64,000 nt of DNA from contig JBASEY010000029.1 of assembly GCA_049652745.1 (NCBI GenBank), positions 124,001 through 188,000 on the forward strand, given 5' to 3'. The stretch comes from JBASEY01 sp049652745. Its GTDB lineage: Bacteria; CSSED10-310. The notes beneath the pieces are model-generated. The model saw only the letters and a program-made list of their open reading frames with translations, made no database searches and was not told the DNA's origin. Positions 1 through 8,280 of the stretch are shown piece after piece. The first letter of the stretch is position 1. Each line of letters opens with the position of its first letter. The position numbers and the translations under genes were made by a program.

Positions 1-1
1 G

Positions 2-973
2 GCAAAATTGGATATTCGAGGGGTGGCGCAGTTTGGAGAGGATCATCTGATTGTTACCGAGAGCGAATATGGTGTCCGCCTGATGAAGCTCAGCTCAGAC
101 CAAATCAAGGATGTCGTCATATTTGAACATAACGGGCTGGTAACAGATGTGGTTCCAATGGATTCAACTCATTTTCTCGTGACCAATACCGGTCAAGGAC
201 TCTCATTGCTCCATGCGGAAATTGATCACGAACTCACCGTCGTCTCGCGCTGGCGGGATACGGTTTATCCTGTTGCTGCAGACGCTCAAGAATCGGTTGC
301 AGCGATTGCAGACTATGAGGGAGTATTGTTTCTTGATCTGAGCGATGAAAGAGTTATTAAAAAAATTTCCAAGATCAGGACACCGGGTCGAGCTGTAAAT
401 GTCTGTATGAAAGGGAAATATGCGTTTGTCGCAGACTGGTTTGAGGGAGTGCAAATTGTTGATATTCAAAACATATCGGAACCGGTTATTCGGTCAAATG
501 TTTCGACAAAGGGCTGGGCGATAGATGTCGCAGTGACATCTAATTATGCCTATGTTTGCAGTGTAACGGAAGGCTTGTTGACAGTGGATATCAGTGACCC
601 GTCAAATCCACGCACAATCGGCATAGATCCTTCATCACAAGCCCCCGAAGCCGTCGCTCTAACAGAGCAGGCGCTTTATGTCGCGGATTTTAATTTTGGA
701 TTGATTGTTTTTGATCTGAAAGATCCCGCTAAGCCTAAACCATCGGGTTGCTATAGGTTGGATGTGTGTAAAAATCTCGAGATACAGCGTAATCTTTTAA
801 TTGTTTCCAATTATATACACGGTGTGAAATGGTTTGATATCTCCCAGCCGCTCAGACCGGTTTTGACGGGAGAACTAGACACGCCTGGAAAGTCATATGG
901 CGTGGCATTTCTCCCCTATGAGAATCAGATTTTGGTTGCTGATTGGCACGAATTACTTCGAGTTGAGTGGTAA
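2..973 (+). CDS. LVIVD-repeat beta-propeller protein, 5' partial
   Basis: The reading frame is open to the window edge, so the N-terminus lies outside. At least 320 residues are visible, made of repeats of about 40-45 residues. Each repeat has the form of a strand such as YAFVADWFEGVQIVDI followed by a D-P or S-x-P turn (DISDPSNP, DLKDPAKP, DISQPLRP), which is the hallmark of LVIVD propellers. These proteins are usually exported binding scaffolds, but no signal peptide can be seen because the start is missing. The stop codon overlaps the ATG of the next radical SAM gene (TAATG), so the two are probably translated together. I cannot name a ligand. The fold assignment is firm and the role is unknown. 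Confidence 0.8.
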   Translation, partial: AKLDIRGVAQFGEDHLIVTESEYGVRLMKLSSDQIKDVVIFEHNGLVTDVVPMDSTHFLVTNTGQGLSLLHAEIDHELTVVSRWRDTVYPVAADAQESVAAIADYEGVLFLDLSDERVIKKISKIRTPGRAVNVCMKGKYAFVADWFEGVQIVDIQNISEPVIRSNVSTKGWAIDVAVTSNYAYVCSVTEGLLTVDISDPSNPRTIGIDPSSQAPEAVALTEQALYVADFNFGLIVFDLKDPAKPKPSGCYRLDVCKNLEIQRNLLIVSNYIHGVKWFDISQPLRPVLTGELDTPGKSYGVAFLPYENQILVADWHELLRVEW

Positions 974-2304
974 TGGAACGATTCACATGTGACTGGATTT
1001 TTTCTACATTGGTGGTTTTGTGTGATGGGAAAGTGGTATGTGGTTGCGCGGATCCATATGGTTTACGTCCTTTGGGGGATGTCAATCGACAAACGCTTTA
1101 CGAGATATGGCATTCTGAAACCGCGTGCAAAATAAGGGAAGGGTTAAATCACGGATATGCGGCTTTTTGTGAACCGTGTGGATTGAAATGCAGATTGAAA
1201 GATGGCGAAAATCCTCCTAGTAAATCCGTTCATCCCGAAACGATCTCCAGACTGTTTATTGAACCAACCGTATTGTGTAATCTTGATTGCTATAAATCTG
1301 TTTGCAACAAAGCTTCGGGTATTGTGAATACGCGAAAAACTCCGATGATGGATTTTGAATTGTACAAAACAATTGTGGATGAAGTTGGATCGAACCTCAG
1401 TCGGCTGGATTTTTTTAATTACGGGGAATCGTTTGTTCATCCGCAGGCTGTCGATATGCTGGAGTATTTTAAATCTAAATACCCTCAACCATATGTATAC
1501 ATCAGTACCAACGGCTTGATGCTGAATGAACAAAAAATTTCCCGCCTTGTACAAGCCGGTATCGATGAAATAACGTTTTCAGTTGATGGCGCTGATCAGG
1601 AAACCTATCAAAAATATCGCATTGGCGGCGACTTTGAACGGGTCAAAGACTTGATGACCCTGATGGTACGATTGCGCAATGAAAGAGGAAGAGAAGTCCC
1701 TTTTATTAACTGGCGATATATTTTATTTTCATGGAATGATTCCGATTCACAGATGCAGAAAGCTCGAGATTTAGCTCATTCGATAGGTGTGGACAGGTTG
1801 ACATGGGAGATAACGGATCATCCGGAAGATGCCGTTTCAGATCGGTATCAACCCGGGACGAAAGATTGGCGGACCGTATACCATGAAATCTGGGATACAA
1901 GTCATTTGAGCAATGCGATTGAGTCAAATTTGTATCGCGCGGATATTCAACTTCTACGAAGTCTGCCGATCGTAATGCGGCGAAATAAAGAATCGAATAT
2001 CCGGGTATCGGTTAAAAATATTGCACGTGTTTCTTGGAAGGATAGGACTTTTTCCGGAAGACGACTGGTTCGTTTAGGAGCGCAACTGCACGACAGAAAA
2101 AAGCGATTGTTAAACCGGGATTATGCCAGAGCCTTCTTGCCCAAGTCGCTTCATCAAAACGAGGAAGTCGATATTACCCTCCAGCTTCCTCCATTGGAAA
2201 CCTCCGGTCTATATTGGCTTAAACTGGATATGGTATCGGAAGGAATTGATTGGTTTGAAAGAGGTGGCTCAAATGTCACATGGGTTCGTTTAATAGTGTT
2301 TTGA
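973..2304 (+). CDS. Radical SAM protein with N-terminal SPASM-like region and C-terminal beta domain
   Basis: About 443 residues from the ATG that overlaps the upstream stop; a GTG six bases earlier is also possible. Residues 1-65 look like a SPASM domain: CDGKVVCGCADP, then a LGDV...L-x-EIW segment, then CEPCGLKC. SPASM domains normally follow the radical SAM barrel, but here it comes first. The barrel begins near residue 85 with EPTVLCNLDCYKSVC, giving cysteine spacing CX3CX4C instead of CX3CX2C. NYGESFVHP, STNGLML and FSVDG match later strands of radical SAM barrels. The last 110 residues (VKNIARVSW ... GLYWLKLDMVSEGIDWFE) resemble a beta-sandwich seen in polysaccharide-cluster proteins. 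The substrate is unknown; peptide or glycan modification together with the propeller partner is inference. Confidence 0.72.
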   Translation: MERFTCDWIFSTLVVLCDGKVVCGCADPYGLRPLGDVNRQTLYEIWHSETACKIREGLNHGYAAFCEPCGLKCRLKDGENPPSKSVHPETISRLFIEPTVLCNLDCYKSVCNKASGIVNTRKTPMMDFELYKTIVDEVGSNLSRLDFFNYGESFVHPQAVDMLEYFKSKYPQPYVYISTNGLMLNEQKISRLVQAGIDEITFSVDGADQETYQKYRIGGDFERVKDLMTLMVRLRNERGREVPFINWRYILFSWNDSDSQMQKARDLAHSIGVDRLTWEITDHPEDAVSDRYQPGTKDWRTVYHEIWDTSHLSNAIESNLYRADIQLLRSLPIVMRRNKESNIRVSVKNIARVSWKDRTFSGRRLVRLGAQLHDRKKRLLNRDYARAFLPKSLHQNEEVDITLQLPPLETSGLYWLKLDMVSEGIDWFERGGSNVTWVRLIVF

Positions 2305-2625
2305 CAGGAACGAATTCATTTCTATCTTGCTCGTTATCTCCCGCTCAATAGAGGTTGATCACATCAAAGCCGGAAATCGAGGTGATGATACACAAAATCA
2401 AACATCTGCTTGAGATCAGGCATGTTTTTGTCGACGGCATGTAAAAATGATCCAATTATGGGCACGAAAAATGTACCAGGTATGGCATTGAGGCGCTTGG
2501 TTGGAGAACATCTATTTGATCTTTGTCTGATAATCGCTGAGCTTCAACCTTGAAAGCGGAATTATGAACAGGCTTTTAAAAGAATTGATCGCGATTCCGC
2601 TGTTGCTGTAAATAATTATTTGAGC
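2305..2625. other. Intergenic region without a recognisable gene
   Basis: This 321-base gap lies between convergent genes. No open frame here has a recognisable product. Short peptides can be read but are interrupted by stops. Near 2555-2562 and 2594-2601 there is an 8-base inverted repeat (AGCGGAAT / ATTCCGCT) with a 31-base loop, too open to call a terminator. It may hold the remains of a decayed gene, but I cannot show that. Confidence 0.4.
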
Positions 2626-3348
2626 TTAAAAGTCGCTCCTGACAGTTGTTTGAGACGATAGAATTTTTAGCAAGGTTTGCTGGTAATTTTCAATGATATG
2701 ATCAAATGGATAGGAATCGATCTGACTGATCAATTGACAGCATTTTTGGAAAAGCTCGATATTATGGCTCATTAGCAGGCCGGCAAATCGTTCATGAAAT
2801 TTTTGCAGGCTTCGAGGATGCGCAGTCGAGCATTCTGAAAGCCAGTGATCGATAACAAAAACGTGTTCGATAAATGTCTTTCGAGAATCGGCATCTTCAA
2901 TTGATACCTCATCGATAACCGGCAACATGTAAAATCGTCTTATGAAGGTTTCAGCGAAAAGTCCTCTTCCTTCAAATAATGGATCTCCAGTTTGATTGAA
3001 TATTTCCACTCCGAAGAGGCCGCAGCTAGGCGATTTACTTTTAAAAATGAAGCCTCTCAATTTTGATTCCACCAATTGATCACAGCGGGTCTTCGACCAG
3101 GTCAGCATATGCTGAGTGAGATCTATTCTGGTTGTTTGGGTGATTAAAATCGGGTTATCGATATCGCCTTCCAGAACCATCGGTTCACGTGGAATACTCA
3201 AGCCGGATTCGACTTCCGGGCAGACTGGGAGCAGATCAAAATACCGGCCGAAAAAGGTCGTAATATATTCGTTCAATTTGTGTCGACCATCGTATCTGAC
3301 GAGATTTCCCAATAAGCAGGAGCTGATACCCAGGGTGATTTTGTTCAT
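2626..3348 (-). CDS. DUF523 / TudS-like protein with short DUF1722-like tail
   Basis: 240 residues. The first 150 match the DUF523 (YbbK) family, of which some members are the 2-thiouracil desulfurase TudS: ISSCLLG at the start, RYDGRHK, PVCPEVESGL, PREPM, and SPSCGLFG. The three cysteines in these motifs are the expected ligands of the [4Fe-4S] cluster used to remove sulfur from thiolated bases. Residues 180-235 (FHERFAGLLMSHN...) look like the beginning of DUF1722, which in full-length YbgA-type fusions adds over 100 residues, so the tail here is shortened. The gene starts 21 bases after the receiver-domain gene and probably shares its transcript. No good ribosome binding site is visible. 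The desulfurase role is inferred from the family. Confidence 0.78.
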   Translation of the reverse strand: MNKITLGISSCLLGNLVRYDGRHKLNEYITTFFGRYFDLLPVCPEVESGLSIPREPMVLEGDIDNPILITQTTRIDLTQHMLTWSKTRCDQLVESKLRGFIFKSKSPSCGLFGVEIFNQTGDPLFEGRGLFAETFIRRFYMLPVIDEVSIEDADSRKTFIEHVFVIDHWLSECSTAHPRSLQKFHERFAGLLMSHNIELFQKCCQLISQIDSYPFDHIIENYQQTLLKILSSQTTVRSDF

Positions 3349-3369
3349 AATAACAGATTGACAGATTAC

Positions 3370-4299
3370 TTATTCAAATAAAGCGTAAGAATGCTTTGAT
3401 GATTCATCCAGATCGGAGAGAATTGTTGAGATGCGAACACTTTGGTCCTGAATGATTTTGAGATATTTAAAGAATTCGTTATTGTTATCCTGGTTACTTT
3501 GCTCCATTATCAACTGAACTCTTGCCAATATGGTTGTGAGAGGGTTGATTATTTCGTGTTTTAAATTGGCGATCGTTTCGTTGACAGCTTGTTTTTGAGC
3601 TATTTCAATTAATTGTGTTTGCGCGGTTTTCAGTTGTGCCAGGGCAAGTTCCAGAGCGTTGTTTTTTTCTTTTAAATTGGTTATTAAACGTTTGTTTTCA
3701 AGATGCAAGCGTCTTTTTTCAAGTCCTCTTTCGATTATTATCATCAAATCAGGAATCAAGAATGGTTTAAGCAGGTATTCATAGGCGCCTTTGCGAATGG
3801 ATTCAACAGCGGATTCCAAGGTGGCATAACCGGTCATCAGTATCACAATGGTATTTGGATCCAGAGAGTGAGCTTTTTCCAAAACCTGTAATCCATTTAT
3901 TTGAGGCATGACCAAATCTGATATGACTAGATCAAATTTATCATGGTTATCAACGGTAGCGTCCAGCTTTCGTATACCTTCTGCGCCTGAATCGGCTATA
4001 TCAACGCAGTATCCTTCAAGGGTGAGCAGTTCTTGCAGGCTTTCCAGCACACAATGCTCAGTATCGACTAAAAGTATTCGCTCGTTTTTTCCAGATTTTA
4101 CTTTATTGGGCATTGATGAATCGTCACCCCCTCCTCGAACAGATTGACTGCAAAATTTGTACCCTGAATTATTTTCGTTGAAAGGGTCAAAATCGGTGGA
4201 AATCCTCTTTTGAAGCGTGAAAAATGTGCAATTTTGATCGGGATGTGCATTTTTTTCTGGCAAGATATAAATAGGATGTCGATTGTTCAATAAGGACAT
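3370..4299 (-). CDS. Receiver domain fused to a DHp-like helix hairpin, no ATPase domain
   Basis: 309 residues. Residues 74-190 form a response-regulator receiver with phosphoacceptor Asp128 (VISDLVMP), Thr156 and Lys178. A coiled coil of about 40 residues follows. Residues 240-300 then resemble a HisKA dimerisation domain with a candidate His248 (NLKHEIINPLTTI). There is no N box, G box or ATPase domain after it; the protein ends in KHSYALFE. It could act as a phosphotransfer adaptor or a docking platform for a separate kinase. The start at 4299 has GGAGGA nine bases upstream. An internal ATG at codon 63 also has a purine-rich stretch before it and would remove an unconserved 62-residue leader. 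The gene is divergent from carD. Confidence 0.8.
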   Translation of the reverse strand: MSLLNNRHPIYILPEKNAHPDQNCTFFTLQKRISTDFDPFNENNSGYKFCSQSVRGGGDDSSMPNKVKSGKNERILLVDTEHCVLESLQELLTLEGYCVDIADSGAEGIRKLDATVDNHDKFDLVISDLVMPQINGLQVLEKAHSLDPNTIVILMTGYATLESAVESIRKGAYEYLLKPFLIPDLMIIIERGLEKRRLHLENKRLITNLKEKNNALELALAQLKTAQTQLIEIAQKQAVNETIANLKHEIINPLTTILARVQLIMEQSNQDNNNEFFKYLKIIQDQSVRISTILSDLDESSKHSYALFE

Positions 4300-4360
4300 A
4301 AATTTCCATCCTCCGGAGGATCATGCAGAAGAGGTAGCATTGGTAAAGTAAAATAAATAC

Positions 4361-4388
4361 TTGATTATTTTGCTTAAGAAGATAGAAT
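4361..4388 (+). promoter_or_regulatory. Candidate sigma-70 promoter for carD
   Basis: TTGATT (4361-4366), a 16-base spacer and TAGAAT (4383-4388) lie 55 bases before the carD start codon. Both boxes are imperfect, and the call rests on position and spacing only. Confidence 0.35.
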
Positions 4389-4443
4389 ATAACTGCTTTT
4401 CAGAGAGGTTCCATTAGCCTTTGGAGAAAAGCGGGAGGTTCGT

Positions 4444-4935
4444 ATGTTCAAGGTTGGGGATCTACTGATCTATCCAACTCAAGGATTGGCCGAGGTGCAG
4501 GGAATCGAGAAAAAATCGATTAATGGCACACAGGTGGACTTTTATATTTTAGAAATTGTTTCAAAAGGTTTGGCCATAATGGTTCCAACAGCCAATGAGG
4601 CCAAAATAGGCCTTAGAAAAGTCGTTGACAAAGAGCAGATACAGAAGGTCAAAGAAATATTGAGTCATCCTTCTGAAAATCGTTATTCACAATGGCACCA
4701 TAGATATACGGATAACTCCGAAAAACTTAAATCAGGCTCGATCTTCATGACAGCCGAAGTATTACGGGATTTGTATCTTATTAAACAAAAGAAAAACCTC
4801 GCCATTAAAGAATCGCGAATGATGGATAATGCCATGCAGTTGTTGGTCTCGGAAATAGCTGCAGCTAAAGGGATTTCGGAAAAAGAAGCTACGCATTCCA
4901 TTCGTGAATCTTTGGCAAAGCTCGAAAATACGTGA
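4444..4935 (+). CDS. CarD / CdnL-family transcription regulator
   Basis: 163 residues, the normal length. The N-terminal 60 residues form the Tudor-like RNA polymerase interaction domain shared with TRCF (FKVGDLLIYPTQGLAEVQGIE), including the YPxxGxxxV pattern. The rest is a helical bundle that binds DNA at the promoter fork (MTAEVLRDLYLIKQKKNLAIKESRM and following). CarD-type proteins bind the RNA polymerase beta subunit and stabilise open complexes, often at rRNA and stress promoters. GGGAGG sits seven bases before the ATG. The gene is divergent from the receiver protein and stands alone. Confidence 0.9.
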   Translation: MFKVGDLLIYPTQGLAEVQGIEKKSINGTQVDFYILEIVSKGLAIMVPTANEAKIGLRKVVDKEQIQKVKEILSHPSENRYSQWHHRYTDNSEKLKSGSIFMTAEVLRDLYLIKQKKNLAIKESRMMDNAMQLLVSEIAAAKGISEKEATHSIRESLAKLENT

Positions 4936-5100
4936 TCTTTTAATACATCTTCACCATGTTGTGACCGTTTTTTTCGGAACCTGGATGGAGTCGGGTTCGT
5001 TTTATTTCCATGCTGGTAATCTGTCGGCATAGTTGATAATACAAAACACTCGACAGAGTTTCAGCTTGTTGAAAAATTATGGAAGAAAGGAGTCAGGGTT

Positions 5101-6378
5101 GTGAGAAGGCTTATCATAGTGGGTGTTTGGAGTGTTGTTTTATGCTGGCACTTTACCGGGGTTGTTCAAGCCGATAACGAAGATCCGGTTATCGCAGAGA
5201 TCGGTGACATTCAAATCCGTCAATCTGAATTGGATAAAAAAATTCAAGAGGTGCCGGTGATTGCCCGAGCGAAATTTGAAACCAAAGAAGGACAATTGTC
5301 TTTGCTTGAGCGAATCGTTCGAACCAAAGCCATGATGAAGGCTGCTGAAGAAGCAGGATATTTGGATCGAGAGGATGTGCAGTACCAGCTCGAGAACCAG
5401 CGTGAGAGAATTCTTGCGTCTGAGTATTTCAATGATCATATTTCTCCCGGCCCTATACCGTCGGATGCGGAATTGCTTAAGTTTTATGAACTAAATAAAG
5501 ATGAGATGTTCAAAGTTGAGGCTATGGCTGAGGCCCGACAGATAGTATTGGATACTAAAGAAGCAGCAGAAAATGTAAAAAGGATGATCGACGAAGGGCA
5601 TCTTACATTTGAAAAAGCAGTGGAAATTTACTCAATCGATGAAACCCGGGAAAACAAGGGAAATCTTGGTGTTCTGACCAGCAATAGTTTCATTCGCGGC
5701 ATAGGACGATCAAAGCCGTTCATTGACATGGTTTTTAGCTTGAAATCGAATGAAGTTTCTGAGCCTTTTGAAACACGAAAAGGTTGGCATTTAGTCAATT
5801 TGATTCGTCTGCAAAATGAGGGTTATCAGCCTTTTGAACTGGTTAAACAGGATATCGCCAAACGCATGTTGGTGACAGATGAGGAAATTCGAAAGGAATA
5901 TGAAGAAAACCCAGACGCGTATTCTGCTCGCGAACGCTGCAAGATCAGTCACATTTTATTGAAAACACGAGAAGACGCTGAGAATGTTCTTTCAGAATTA
6001 AAAAAAGGAAAAGACTTTTCATCCTTGGTTCAGCAGTATTCGATTGATCTCCATACAGTGAAGCAGGACGGAAATCTTGGATATTTGTATAGAGGTGGCT
6101 ACATTCGAGGGGTTGGGCAGGATATCGAGTTTGAAAAAGCGGTGTTTGCTTTGAAGGAAGGGGATATATCCCGGCCAATTGAATCCAAAAAAGGTTGGCA
6201 TATTGTGAGGGTTGATGAAAAAGAGGAATCTGCCGTCAAACCGTTTGTAGAAGTGGAAGAGAAAATCCGACAAGAACTCACAGAAAAAAAACTTGAACAG
6301 TATCAGGAAGATAAGTTTGACGAATTGAGTAAACGATTTAAAATTAAAATTTTTGATGATCGGATTCAAGATAAATAG
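5101..6378 (+). CDS. Periplasmic peptidyl-prolyl isomerase, SurA/PrsA type with two parvulin domains
   Basis: 425 residues with a GTG start preceded by AGGAG. The first 24 residues are a signal peptide (hydrophobic IIVGVWSVVLCW, ending VVQA). A SurA-like N-terminal chaperone segment covers about 30-140. Two PpiC-type rotamase domains follow at about 150-245 and 270-380. Each ends in the typical KGWHLV or KGWHIV motif, and NLGVL and NLGYL precede FIRG and YIRG turns. Such proteins fold outer-membrane or secreted proteins. It lies 27 bases before moxR and points the same way, so it may be the first gene of the Bat transcript and assist export of Bat components. That link is inference. Confidence 0.88.
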   Translation: MRRLIIVGVWSVVLCWHFTGVVQADNEDPVIAEIGDIQIRQSELDKKIQEVPVIARAKFETKEGQLSLLERIVRTKAMMKAAEEAGYLDREDVQYQLENQRERILASEYFNDHISPGPIPSDAELLKFYELNKDEMFKVEAMAEARQIVLDTKEAAENVKRMIDEGHLTFEKAVEIYSIDETRENKGNLGVLTSNSFIRGIGRSKPFIDMVFSLKSNEVSEPFETRKGWHLVNLIRLQNEGYQPFELVKQDIAKRMLVTDEEIRKEYEENPDAYSARERCKISHILLKTREDAENVLSELKKGKDFSSLVQQYSIDLHTVKQDGNLGYLYRGGYIRGVGQDIEFEKAVFALKEGDISRPIESKKGWHIVRVDEKEESAVKPFVEVEEKIRQELTEKKLEQYQEDKFDELSKRFKIKIFDDRIQDK

Positions 6379-6405
6379 TTCATGTCTCAAGGGGGGTAGT
6401 CTTTC

Positions 6406-7395
6406 ATGTATGCTGATGTGCAACAAATGAATGAACGCGTACGCCAGGCTGGGGCATTTGTCATCGGCTTAAAAGATGAATTGAGCAAAGTCATTGTCGG
6501 CCAAACATATTTGCTCGAACGTCTTCTAGTGGGTCTGTTGGCAGATGGTCATCTTTTGATTGAAGGCGTGCCGGGTTTGGCCAAAACGCTGGCCGTTAAA
6601 ACATTGTCTGATGCAATTCGCTTGGATTTCAAGCGAATTCAATTCACTCCAGATTTGCTCCCGGCAGACCTTACCGGAACGATGGTGTTCAATCCTCAGA
6701 AAAATGAGTTTGAGCCTAAAAAAGGTCCATTGTTCACCAATCTTGTTTTGGCGGATGAAGTTAACCGAGCGCCTGCAAAGGTTCAAAGCGCTCTGTTGGA
6801 AGCCATGCAGGAACGGCAGATAACGATCGGCGATCAAACATACAAACTTCCACATCCTTACCTTGTTCTGGCAACACAAAATCCTATTGAACAGGAAGGC
6901 ACCTATCCGTTGCCTGAAGCGCAAGTCGACCGGTTCATGCTCAAATTGAAAATCGGCTATCCCAATCGTGAAGAAGAGCGCCGAATTTTGGATAGAATGA
7001 CCGGATTGGAGCCCATCGAAATCAAACCGATCATCGAACCATCGGATATTCTTGAAGCTCGCAAGATTTGCAGAGAAATTCACGTCGATGAAAGAGCGAG
7101 GAACTATGTCGTCAATTTGGTGTTCGCGACGCGATATCCTGAAGATTTCGGGCTGAGTGAAATGAAAGGCCTGATTCAATATGGAGCATCTCCTAGAGCG
7201 ACCATCGCCTTTATCCAAGCTGCGCGTGCTTATGCGTTTCAATGTGGCAGAGGCTATGTAACTCCAGACGATATCAAAACCATTGGCCCCGATGTGCTTC
7301 GGCACCGAATTATATTGAGCTATGAAGCAGAAGCGGAAGAATTGACCTCGGACGACTTGATTCGAATGGTCTTTGATCGTATTGAAGTGCCATAA
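6406..7395 (+). CDS. MoxR-family AAA+ ATPase
   Basis: 329 residues, the usual length. Walker A is GVPGLAKT at 54-61 and Walker B is LVLADEVNRAP. The sensor-1 region ATQNPIEQEGTYPLPEAQVDRF is near-canonical for MoxR. MoxR ATPases act as chaperones that insert cofactors or metals into VWA-domain partners or assemble them. Here the partners are encoded directly downstream (DUF58, BatA, BatB). An alternative start is ATG 6427, seven codons in. The next gene begins three bases after the stop, which supports coupled expression. Confidence 0.95.
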   Translation: MYADVQQMNERVRQAGAFVIGLKDELSKVIVGQTYLLERLLVGLLADGHLLIEGVPGLAKTLAVKTLSDAIRLDFKRIQFTPDLLPADLTGTMVFNPQKNEFEPKKGPLFTNLVLADEVNRAPAKVQSALLEAMQERQITIGDQTYKLPHPYLVLATQNPIEQEGTYPLPEAQVDRFMLKLKIGYPNREEERRILDRMTGLEPIEIKPIIEPSDILEARKICREIHVDERARNYVVNLVFATRYPEDFGLSEMKGLIQYGASPRATIAFIQAARAYAFQCGRGYVTPDDIKTIGPDVLRHRIILSYEAEAEELTSDDLIRMVFDRIEVP

Positions 7396-7398
7396 ACA

Positions 7399-8280
7399 GT
7401 GATTACACGTGAATTAGCAAAAAAAATCCGTCGGATACAAATAACGACCAATCGAATCGTCAACCAGGTGATGGCTGGTCAGTACCAGAGCGCATTCAGG
7501 GGTCGAGGCATGGAATTCACTGAAGTCCGTGAATACTCACCGGGAGATGATGTCCGAACCATCGATTGGAATGTCACGGCGCGCTATCAAAAACCGTTTG
7601 TCAAACAGTATGTCGAAGAAAGAGAATTGACTGTTCTTTTTCTGGTGGATGTTTCCGGCTCACAAAATTTTGGCACCACCCGTATGCTGAAAAGTGAGTT
7701 GGCGGCGGAGTTGTCTGCAGTGCTGGCTTTTTCTGCTATCAGGAGCAATGATCGTGTCGGCTGCATCCTGTTTTCAGATGTTGTGGAATCTTTTATACCG
7801 CCGCAAAAAGGAACACAGCATGTTCTCAGAGTGATCAGGGATATTCTTTATACCCGACCAAAAACCTCACGAACCAATATCGATGGAGTTTTGGATTATT
7901 TGAATCGAGTACAAAAACGACGTGCAGTGGTGTTTCTTGTTTCAGATTTTCTGGATACGCAATTTGATAAAAATCTTCGATTGACTGCTCGAAAACATGA
8001 CCTTGTCGCGGTTGTCGTAGAAGATCCTGCTGAACAAAAACTCCCGGATGTCGGTTGGATGATGCTGAGGAATCCTGAATCCAACAAGGAGTATATGGTC
8101 AACACGTCAAAAGCTTCAGTCAGAGAAACGTTTCAGCATGCAATTACCCAGCAGCGTGCCGAACGCGATCATTTGCTTAAATCCGCTCGAGTCGACACCT
8201 TGTTTGTATCGACCGATAAATCCTACGAATCCAATCTGTATTTCTTTCTTCGTAATAGGGCAAAAAGGGTCAGGGCATGA
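7399..8280 (+). CDS. DUF58 protein with VWA-like domain
   Basis: 293 residues with a GTG start three bases after the moxR stop. It carries the DUF58 signature GRGMEFTEVREYSPGDDVR followed by IDWNVTAR. A VWA-like domain follows with an intact metal-ion site D84-x-S86-x-S88 (LVDVSGSQ). No membrane segment is evident, so it is probably cytoplasmic and is the usual direct partner of MoxR. The last codons overlap the next gene by four bases (ATGA). Confidence 0.93.
   Translation: MITRELAKKIRRIQITTNRIVNQVMAGQYQSAFRGRGMEFTEVREYSPGDDVRTIDWNVTARYQKPFVKQYVEERELTVLFLVDVSGSQNFGTTRMLKSELAAELSAVLAFSAIRSNDRVGCILFSDVVESFIPPQKGTQHVLRVIRDILYTRPKTSRTNIDGVLDYLNRVQKRRAVVFLVSDFLDTQFDKNLRLTARKHDLVAVVVEDPAEQKLPDVGWMMLRNPESNKEYMVNTSKASVRETFQHAITQQRAERDHLLKSARVDTLFVSTDKSYESNLYFFLRNRAKRVRA

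Noticed and set aside
2555..2601. Inverted repeat AGCGGAAT / ATTCCGCT
   Set aside because: Only eight pairs around a 31-base loop and no T run, so it does not meet the standard for a terminator.
4309..4320. Perfect 12-base palindrome TCCTCCGGAGGA overlapping the ribosome binding site of the receiver gene
   Set aside because: Its right half is a normal Shine-Dalgarno site and the left half may be chance; there is no loop for a hairpin and no further operator evidence.
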